50,575 nt of DNA, taken from Lachnospiraceae bacterium. GTDB taxonomy: Bacteria; Bacillota; Clostridia; Lachnospirales; Lachnospiraceae. Location: the NCBI GenBank assembly GCA_017617545.1, contig JAFZVZ010000009.1:1-50575 (forward strand), read 5' to 3'. Below, piece by piece: positions 8,069 to 13,892 of this stretch. The notes under the pieces are model-generated. The model saw only the letters and a program-made list of their open reading frames with translations. It ran no database searches and was not told where the DNA came from. Numbering within the stretch: the first letter of the stretch is position 1; each line of letters starts with the position of its first letter. Made by a program: the position numbers and the translations under genes.

Positions 8069-8395
8069 TCAGCAGGCCTGCAGGGCCTCCGGCAAAACTG
8101 CCTTGTCATCAATGTAATAATCGCAGGTGATCTTCCGGGAATTGTTGCCGTACAGCGCAACGATCTCCGGAAGGTTGTCGTTGATCGCGTCGAAGGTGAG
8201 ATCGTGGTCCCTGCACCAGGAGACGGCCCGCTCCAGGGCTTCCCCGGCTCTGCAGGTCCAGAGGATAAGCTTGTTGCCGGACTGCCGCTGCGCGCGCAGG
8301 TATTCGATCAGCGGCCGGTTCGGCTCCCCGAGATCCGGCCAGTTGCTGTAGCAAAGGGTTCCGTCAAAATCCACTGCGATGATCGTGTAATCCAT
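8069..8395 (-). CDS. Small HAD-like hydrolase
   Basis: A 108-aa HAD-superfamily protein with motif I VDFDGTLC (nucleophile and acid aspartates) and a late DYYIDDKA segment that supplies the metal-binding acids. There is essentially no cap domain, as in small phage- and plasmid-borne HADs. A conserved KLILWTCRAGE segment holds the motif II Thr. The start is the ATG at 8393-8395, 9 nt after AGGAG; that ribosome site lies inside the end of the regulator gene. The stop is 4 nt from the polymerase start. A nucleotide or polynucleotide phosphatase role would suit a repair operon, but this is inference only. Confidence 0.85.
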   Translation of the reverse strand: MDYTIIAVDFDGTLCYSNWPDLGEPNRPLIEYLRAQRQSGNKLILWTCRAGEALERAVSWCRDHDLTFDAINDNLPEIVALYGNNSRKITCDYYIDDKAVLPEALQAC

Positions 8396-8400
8396 AAGGG

Positions 8401-8655
8401 TCATCTCCTTTCCCCTTCCGCTCCCCGGCAGGAGACGAGATGCGTCTCCGCAAGAAGCGGGAAAACCTCCGGGATGTTCCGGCCGAAGTAGGCGGAGATC
8501 CGGTAGACGATCTCCAGCGAGGGGTTCTGTTCGCCGCATTCAATCTTGCTGATGCTGCGCCTGCTGATATTGAGATCCCCGGCCATACGCTCCTGGCTGA
8601 TCCCGAGGCTGGTTCGAAGTTCGTAAATGTTGTTGCGATAGATCAAATTTCTCAT
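8401..8655 (-). CDS. XRE-family HTH regulator
   Basis: The 84-aa protein is almost only a Cro/C1-type helix-turn-helix: ELRTSLGISQERMAGDLNISRRSISKIE with the conserved Q and the recognition helix ISRRSISKIE, then GEQNPSLEIVYRISAYF. The ATG at 8653-8655 is preceded by AAGAAGG. It is the first gene of the SOS operon, and its final codons overlap the ribosome site for the HAD-like gene. It may fine-tune the operon or act elsewhere. The DNA-binding assignment is firm; the target is unknown. Confidence 0.9.
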   Translation of the reverse strand: MRNLIYRNNIYELRTSLGISQERMAGDLNISRRSISKIECGEQNPSLEIVYRISAYFGRNIPEVFPLLAETHLVSCRGAEGERR

Positions 8656-8744
8656 AGTACAGCCTTCTTCCGTAAGACAGACAGCCGGCTCCGGTCGGGA
8701 GCGAAAACCTTCCGGACCGGCGGGAAAACAACTTGTATGGCTGT

Positions 8745-8773
8745 AATATACCAAACATATGTTCGATTTTCAA
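8745..8773 (-). promoter_or_regulatory. Promoter of the SOS operon
   Basis: Minus strand TTGAAA (plus 8768-8773), 17 nt, TATATT (plus 8745-8750). The spacer is filled by a LexA/DinR box, so repressor binding would block the polymerase directly. Confidence 0.8.
8752..8765 (-). promoter_or_regulatory. LexA (DinR) box
   Basis: The minus strand reads CGAACATATGTTTG, an exact match to the Bacillus/Clostridium consensus CGAACRNRYGTTYG. Its place between -35 and -10 upstream of a Y-polymerase/SRAP operon makes the call secure. Confidence 0.9.
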
Positions 8774-8816
8774 GAGGAAAATCCCAATTGTGATGTTTAG
8801 TATCGGAAAATAATGC

Positions 8817-8845
8817 TTGACAAAATATATTTGACGCAATATAAT
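8817..8845 (+). promoter_or_regulatory. Consensus promoter of the ohrR operon with repeated TTGAC boxes
   Basis: TTGACA (8817-8822), 17 nt, TATAAT (8840-8845) matches the sigma-A consensus in all twelve positions. TTGAC recurs at 8817, 8831 and 8846 with AT-rich spacers, giving three imperfect 14-15 bp direct repeats that could hold the MarR-type repressor. Confidence 0.85.
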
Positions 8846-8876
8846 TTGACTAAAGATAAAAAGCGAGGCGGAAACC

Positions 8877-9308
8877 ATGGCACAGGAATACGAACAGCTG
8901 AAACTGGAGAATCAACTTTGCTTTCCGATGTACGCGTGTGCCCGGAAGATCGTAAATGCCTATACGCCGTATCTCAAGCCGCTGGGGCTTACGTATACGC
9001 AGTATATCGTGTTTATGGTCCTGTGGGAGAAGGAGAGCGTGAACGTGGGACAGCTCGGGGAGATCCTCCGGCTTGATGCCGGTACGCTCACGCCGCTTCT
9101 GAAGCGGCTGGAGCAGGAGGGCTACGTGACAAGAAGGCGGTCGGCGGAGGATGAGCGGATCACCGTCGTGAGTATCACGGAGAAGGCGGAGGCATTAAAG
9201 GAACAATGTAAGGACATCCCTCTTGCGCTTGCGAGGGAGGGCTCCCCGCTGAGCGCGGAGGAGGCGAAAGAGCTGTACGGACTGCTGTACCGCTTCCTGG
9301 ACGGCTGA
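8877..9308 (+). CDS. ohrR: OhrR-type peroxide-sensing MarR repressor
   Basis: The 143-aa protein matches OhrR in length and layout. The reactive cysteine is C15 in ENQLCFPMYACARKI, at the same position as in Bacillus OhrR, and the following GLTYTQYIVFMVLWE carries tyrosines that hydrogen-bond the thiolate. The winged helix is GTLTPLLKRLEQEGYVTRRRS with a DERIT wing. OhrR represses an organic-peroxide detoxification gene until C15 is oxidised. Here the partner downstream is a GPx-type peroxidase rather than the usual ohrA. A second cysteine, C21, lies close by; family members with extra cysteines elsewhere may behave as 2-Cys sensors, but that cannot be told here. The gene follows a perfect promoter and is divergent from the SOS operon. 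Confidence 0.92.
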   Translation: MAQEYEQLKLENQLCFPMYACARKIVNAYTPYLKPLGLTYTQYIVFMVLWEKESVNVGQLGEILRLDAGTLTPLLKRLEQEGYVTRRRSAEDERITVVSITEKAEALKEQCKDIPLALAREGSPLSAEEAKELYGLLYRFLDG

Positions 9309-9440
9309 GACGGACAGCTGAACCGGACGGCAAACCGGAGGCACAAAGCGAGAAACCAAACAAAGAAACCAAACGGATGCGGACCCGGCCGGTCAGGACA
9401 GCCGTTGAAAACAATTCATCTGATTGACAGGAGAACAACT

Positions 9441-9986
9441 ATGGCAAATGTGTATGATTTTACTGTAAAAGACCGCAAGGGCAATGAGGTGAGTCTTTCC
9501 GAATATAAGGGGAAAGTGCTCTTGATCGTGAATACCGCGACGGGATGCGGATTTACGCCGCATTATGATCCGTTGGAGGCGATGTACCGCGAGTTGAAGG
9601 ACAAGGGATTTGAGATCCTGGATTTTCCGTGCAACCAGTTTGCGAACCAGGCGCCGGGCAATGACGACGAGATCCATGAATTCTGCACGGTCAAGTTCGG
9701 CACCGAGTTCCCGCAGTTTGCAAAGATCGATGTGAACGGGGAGACAGCGGATCCGCTGTTTGCGTACCTCGCGACAGAGAAGCCGTTTGAGGGCTTCGGC
9801 AAGGGTCTCAAGATGAAGGCACTCGATACGTTTGCCAATATGAACAACAAGAAGTTCGGCGAGAAGGCATATATCAAGTGGAATTTTACGAAGTTCCTGA
9901 TTGACCGTGAGGGCAACGTGATCGCACGCTTCGAGCCGACGGTTGACATGGATAAGGTGAAGGAAGCGGTGGTCGCGGCACTGTGA
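9441..9986 (+). CDS. Glutathione-peroxidase-family thiol peroxidase
   Basis: A 181-aa GPx-family enzyme that reduces H2O2 or lipid hydroperoxides in the cytosol. The catalytic residues are present: C36 (NTATGCGFTP), Q70 (FPCNQFANQ) and W147-N148 (KWNFTKFL). Cysteine replaces the selenocysteine of animal enzymes; C36 is TGC, not a UGA codon. C82 in EFCTVKFGTEFP is at the position of the resolving cysteine of plant and bacterial GPx that use thioredoxin, so thioredoxin is the likely reductant rather than glutathione. The ATG at 9441 follows AGGAG by 7 nt. It lies 132 nt after ohrR with no promoter or terminator between, so it should be released from OhrR repression by peroxide. Confidence 0.95.
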   Translation: MANVYDFTVKDRKGNEVSLSEYKGKVLLIVNTATGCGFTPHYDPLEAMYRELKDKGFEILDFPCNQFANQAPGNDDEIHEFCTVKFGTEFPQFAKIDVNGETADPLFAYLATEKPFEGFGKGLKMKALDTFANMNNKKFGEKAYIKWNFTKFLIDREGNVIARFEPTVDMDKVKEAVVAAL

Positions 9987-10061
9987 CCCGGCGGAACAGG
10001 TGCCCGGAGGGCAGCGGCAGGCACAGGGCCGGCGGACAGGAAATCCACGTGAACGGAGACA

Positions 10062-11144
10062 ATGATGGAACAGGAATTTGATCTGCAGGAATACATGACG
10101 GAGGGCGTGGAACGCGTAGTGGCCGACGCCGTGAAAGCGACATTTTCAAATCCCAAGGAAAGCCTCTTTATGCTGCGCTTCGGAAGGGCTGCTTCTTCGG
10201 CTTCGAAGAAGCGCAGGAAGGCGGAGAAACTCGGGGAGCACATCCCTCCGTTTCTGATCGCGAGCATCACGAGCAGCTGCAACCTGCACTGCGCGGGGTG
10301 CTATTCGCGGTGCAACCATGCCACTACGGACACGGAGCCGGTCAGCCAGCTGACGGATGAAGAGTGGCTTCGGATATTTGACGAGGCCGATGAGCTGGGC
10401 ATCAGCTTTATTCTCCTCGCCGGCGGCGAGCCGATGCTCCGCAGGGACGTGATCGCGGCGGCGGGCAGGAAGAAACGCATTCTTTTCCCCATTTTCACGA
10501 ACGGAACGTTCATGGATGAGAAGTATTTTGCGATGTTTGATAAGTGCCGCAACCTTGTTCCCATCATGAGCATCGAAGGAAGCAAGGAGATCACCGATGC
10601 AAGGCGCGGCGACGGCATCTACGACCGTCTGATCCGGAACATGGACGAGCTTCGCAGCCGCGGTCTGATCTTCGGAGCTTCGGTCACGGTCACGACGGAA
10701 AATGTGCGTGAGGTCGTTTCGGATGCCTTTCTCTCGGAGCTTTCGGAAAAGGGCTGCAAGGCCGTGATCTTCGTGGAGTTCGTGCCGGTGACGGAGGAGA
10801 GCAGGCATCTGGCACCCGGCGAGCCGGAGAGAGAGTTCCTGGCAGGGGAGATCGCGCGTCTGCGGGAGGAGCGGCCGGAGATGGTATACATTTCCTTCCC
10901 GGGCGATGAGAAGAGCTCCGGCGGCTGCGTGGCGGCCGGAAGGGGGTTCTTCCACATCAATTCCCACGGCGGCGCGGAACCGTGCCCGTTCTCGCCGTAT
11001 TCGGACATAAACGTGAAAAATACATCCCTTCGCGAGGCGCTGCATTCACCGCTGTTCCTTGCGCTTCAAAGCGAAAACCTTCTCACGGACGACATGACGG
11101 AGGGTGCGTTTTGTACAACAAGAGGGAACTTGTGGAGCAGTTGA
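10062..11144 (+). CDS. Radical SAM protein with frameshifted C-terminus
   Basis: The N-terminal and central parts are a radical SAM protein: the cluster motif CNLHCAGC (C73, C77, C80), LAGGEPMLRRD, and a SPASM-like C-terminal part with CVAAGRGFFHINSHGGAEPCPFSPYS. As written the frame ends MTEGAFCTTRGNLWSS at 11144. In the next frame the same bases give GGCVLYNKRELVEQLM and a stop at 11168-11170, which is how related proteins normally end. One missing G in the run near 11097-11104 (ACGGAGGG instead of ACGGGAGGG) explains the switch, so the intact gene probably spans 10062-11170. The start may equally be the ATG at 10065, 6 nt after GGAG. It follows the peroxidase by 75 nt, probably as the third gene of the OhrR operon. 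Substrate is unknown. Confidence 0.88.
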   Translation: MMEQEFDLQEYMTEGVERVVADAVKATFSNPKESLFMLRFGRAASSASKKRRKAEKLGEHIPPFLIASITSSCNLHCAGCYSRCNHATTDTEPVSQLTDEEWLRIFDEADELGISFILLAGGEPMLRRDVIAAAGRKKRILFPIFTNGTFMDEKYFAMFDKCRNLVPIMSIEGSKEITDARRGDGIYDRLIRNMDELRSRGLIFGASVTVTTENVREVVSDAFLSELSEKGCKAVIFVEFVPVTEESRHLAPGEPEREFLAGEIARLREERPEMVYISFPGDEKSSGGCVAAGRGFFHINSHGGAEPCPFSPYSDINVKNTSLREALHSPLFLALQSENLLTDDMTEGAFCTTRGNLWSS

Positions 11145-11200
11145 TGCGCGGGAGCAACGGCGCGGAATGATCGTTCCGGCATTGGGATTGCAGGAGAGAG

Positions 11201-11232
11201 GGCGTTCGGTTAATTCATCGAACGCCTTTTTT
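11201..11232 (+). terminator. Terminator of the peroxide operon
   Basis: Stem GGCGTTCG (11201-11208) / CGAACGCC (11219-11226) followed by six T, 31 nt after the restored stop of the radical SAM gene. Confidence 0.9.
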
Positions 11233-11288
11233 GATGCAGACCCGATGCGTGATCCGGGGCGTTCCGGGGGCATGCCGGCGGAAAGCAC

Positions 11289-11317
11289 TTGCATTTTCCG
11301 GGGCGGCAGTGTATGAT
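11289..11317 (+). promoter_or_regulatory. Promoter of the ABC importer operon
   Basis: TTGCAT (11289-11294), 17 nt, TATGAT (11312-11317). A copy of the frequent word CATTTTCCG (11292-11300) overlaps the -35 box. Confidence 0.7.
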
Positions 11318-11370
11318 AGGGGTTGCAAAAAATCACATAAGGTCCACTGGAAAGTGGGGAAGGAGCAAAG

Positions 11371-12900
11371 ATGAAGAAGTTTTTTGCTTGTTTTCTGCTT
11401 CTGGTGTCCGCGATGACTGCACTTTGCGCTTGCAAAGGCGGTACTAAGGACCCGGAAGACGAACTGAAAGGTGGAGCGGTAGTGATAGGAATAACACAGG
11501 ATTTGGACAGTCTTGACCCTCACAAAGCGGTAGCGGCAGGAACCAGAGAAGTCTTGTACAACATTTTCGAAGGGCTTGTGAAGCCCGACAAAGACGGCAA
11601 ACTGGTACCCGCGGTAGCGGAGAGCTACGAGATCTCGGCGGATGGCAAGACTTACACCTTCGTGTTGCGCGACGGCGTGAAGTTCCATAACGGCGAGACC
11701 GTTACGGCGGATGACGTTGTATATTCGTTAAATCGATGCGCAGGACGCTTGGAGAATCCGGATCCGGAGGTTCAGGTTGTCGCTGCGTTTTCTGTTATTT
11801 CCGACATTACTGCTTCGAAAAATGGTGACAAGGACGTGGTTACGGTCACCCTTGCAAGCCCGAACACTGAGCTGATCGGGTATTTTACGTGCAATATCGT
11901 TCCGAAGAACTATGCGGATCAGGCGAAGTCGCCGGTCGGTACGGGCCCGTTCAAGTTCGTGTCGTACAAGCCGATGGACAGCCTGGTCATGGAGCGGTTC
12001 GAGGACTATCACGGGGAGAAGGCTCACCTGGCGAAGGTGACATTTTCCATCTCCGAGAGCGCGGACGCGGCATTCCTGAAGCTGCAGGCGGGAAATATCG
12101 ACATTTTCCCGTATCTGACCGTCGATCAGGCGGAGCAGCTCAAGGATCAGTTCAACATCGAGGTCGGCTCCATGAGCCTTGTGCAGGGCCTGTTCCTGAA
12201 CAACGCGAGAAAGCCCTTCGATGACATCCGTGTGCGCCAGGCGGTGAACTACGCGGTTGACAAGGCAGAGGTTCTGCAGATGCTCAATGGCGGTTACGGC
12301 ACGGCCATCGGCAGCGGCGTGTACTCGACGTTCGGTCTGTACTATGACGGCGGACTTGCGAACCTGTACGCGCACGACGAGGCGAAGGCGAAGGAACTGC
12401 TCGCTGCGGCCGGTTACGCTGACGGTTTCACGTTCACGGTAAAGGTTCCGTCGAACTATACGTACCATGTGCAGACGGCTGAGGTTCTCGCGAACCAGCT
12501 CAAGAAGGTCGGCATCACAATGAAGATCGAGCTGATCGAGTGGGCGAGCTGGCTTTCGGATGTGTACAAGGGACATGACTGCGACGCGACCATCATCGGT
12601 CTTGATTCGCAGCTCGCTCCGAGCGACATCCTCAAGTACTATGTCGGCGGCTCGACCAAGAACTTCATCAACTACACGAGCGATGAGTTCGACCGCATCT
12701 ACAAGGAGGCACAGGCGACGGTTGACACGAACGCCAAGGTAGAGCTTTACCATCAGCTGCAGGCTTGTCTTGCGAACGATGCGGCTTCGGTGTTCCTTCA
12801 GAGCCCGTCTCTGATGGTGGCAGTCAACAAGAAGCTTGCGGGCTACACGTTCTATCCCGTGTACGTACAGGATATGGCTTCCGTGTACTTCAAGGATTGA
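11371..12900 (+). CDS. ABC importer solute-binding lipoprotein, family 5 (Opp/Dpp type)
   Basis: A 509-aa lipoprotein: signal sequence MKKFFACFLLLVSAMTALCAC, with lipobox cysteine at about residue 19 or 21, then a family 5 extracellular binding domain. The characteristic start GGAVVIGITQDLDSLDPHKA and the loop GKTYTFVLRDGVKFHNGETVTADDVVYSLNR are both present; later segments such as DIRVRQAVNYAVDKAEVL are also typical. The family binds oligopeptides, dipeptides, nickel or sugars, and the specificity cannot be read here. It is followed by two permease genes and fused ATPases in one operon (11289-16558). The ribosome site is AAGGAG, 7 nt before the ATG. Confidence 0.96.
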   Translation: MKKFFACFLLLVSAMTALCACKGGTKDPEDELKGGAVVIGITQDLDSLDPHKAVAAGTREVLYNIFEGLVKPDKDGKLVPAVAESYEISADGKTYTFVLRDGVKFHNGETVTADDVVYSLNRCAGRLENPDPEVQVVAAFSVISDITASKNGDKDVVTVTLASPNTELIGYFTCNIVPKNYADQAKSPVGTGPFKFVSYKPMDSLVMERFEDYHGEKAHLAKVTFSISESADAAFLKLQAGNIDIFPYLTVDQAEQLKDQFNIEVGSMSLVQGLFLNNARKPFDDIRVRQAVNYAVDKAEVLQMLNGGYGTAIGSGVYSTFGLYYDGGLANLYAHDEAKAKELLAAAGYADGFTFTVKVPSNYTYHVQTAEVLANQLKKVGITMKIELIEWASWLSDVYKGHDCDATIIGLDSQLAPSDILKYYVGGSTKNFINYTSDEFDRIYKEAQATVDTNAKVELYHQLQACLANDAASVFLQSPSLMVAVNKKLAGYTFYPVYVQDMASVYFKD

Positions 12901-12943
12901 AACAGAAATAAGGAATAACCCTTAAAGAAAGGAGGGCGCAGGT

Positions 12944-13849
12944 ATGAAGTGGATCAGAAAAGGCGCTGCCGTGCTGATCGCGGTGCTTGCGCTCTCTTTT
13001 GTTACGTTCCTGGCATTCCAGGTGCTCCCGGGTGACCCGGCGATGATGAAACTCGGGACCAACGCGACGCCGGAGGCACTGGAGGCGCTCCGTGAGGAGA
13101 TGGGCCTGAACGATCCGATGATCGTGCGCTACGGGCGCTGGCTCGGCGGCGTGCTCAAGGGCGATTTCGGCGAGTCGCTGCACTACAAGATGCCGGTGTC
13201 GGAGCTGTTGTGGCAGGTTCTGCCGAACACGCTCCTGCTGGCGGGAATGTCCATCCTGATGATCCTTGTGATCGCGTTCCCTCTCGGGCTTCTGTACGCG
13301 CGGTTCCCCGGCTCTGCCGTCGACCGCACGGGCGCGGTGGTCAACCAGACCATGATGGCAGTGCCTGCATTTTTCTTAGGACTGGTGATCTCGGTCGTGC
13401 TCGGATTATGGCTTAAGGTGTTCATGCCGGGAGCATTTGTCTCGTACGATGAAGGGCTCGGCGCATGCCTTGCCTACCTGATCTTCCCGGCGCTCGCGAT
13501 CGCAATCCCGAAGGCAGCGATGACCGTGCGCTTCCTGCGAAGCGCCCTGCTGACGGAGCGCAGCAAGGACTATGTGCGCACGGCACGGAGCAAGGGCCTT
13601 ACCGAGGGCAAGGTGCTGATGCTTCACATGCTGCCGAACGCGCTGCCGGGTGTGAGGACATTTATCGGCGTCATCGTCTCGGAGATCATTGCCGGCAGTA
13701 TCGTCGTGGAGCAGGTCTTCGGCGTGAACGGCCTCGGACGGCTTCTGGTGCGGTCGATCTCGAACCGCGACTACAATGTCGTGCAGGCGATCGTTTTGTA
13801 TATCGGAATCGTGGTGCTGCTTGTAAATTCAAGCGCTGAGACAGAGTAA
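12944..13849 (+). CDS. ABC importer permease 1 (OppB/DppB type), short C-terminus
   Basis: A 301-aa inner-membrane permease with the usual N-terminal helix followed by LPGDPAMMKLG, then a five-helix BPD_transp core and the EAA-like loop DYVRTARSKGLTEGKVLMLHMLPNALP that contacts an ATPase. Family members end with a conserved segment like VDLLYxxLDPRIR after the last helix. Here the last helix (IVLYIGIVVLLVNS) is followed only by SAETE and a stop, so about 15 residues are missing. No other frame supplies them, so this is a true loss or a natural variant, not a simple frameshift. The ribosome site AAAGGAGG lies before the ATG; the gene follows the binding protein by 43 nt. Confidence 0.93.
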   Translation: MKWIRKGAAVLIAVLALSFVTFLAFQVLPGDPAMMKLGTNATPEALEALREEMGLNDPMIVRYGRWLGGVLKGDFGESLHYKMPVSELLWQVLPNTLLLAGMSILMILVIAFPLGLLYARFPGSAVDRTGAVVNQTMMAVPAFFLGLVISVVLGLWLKVFMPGAFVSYDEGLGACLAYLIFPALAIAIPKAAMTVRFLRSALLTERSKDYVRTARSKGLTEGKVLMLHMLPNALPGVRTFIGVIVSEIIAGSIVVEQVFGVNGLGRLLVRSISNRDYNVVQAIVLYIGIVVLLVNSSAETE

Positions 13850-13892
13850 AAAACTCTTAGACGGAAAATCATCTTACGGAAAGGGACAGAGC

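Noticed and set aside
8027-8491. 154-codon plus-strand frame across the HAD and polymerase genes
   Set aside because: The minus-strand genes have motif-level support and a shared SOS promoter; this frame has no family and no ribosome site.
13800-13892. Frameshift at the end of permease 1
   Set aside because: No neighbouring frame continues with the missing family tail, so the short end is a real stop.
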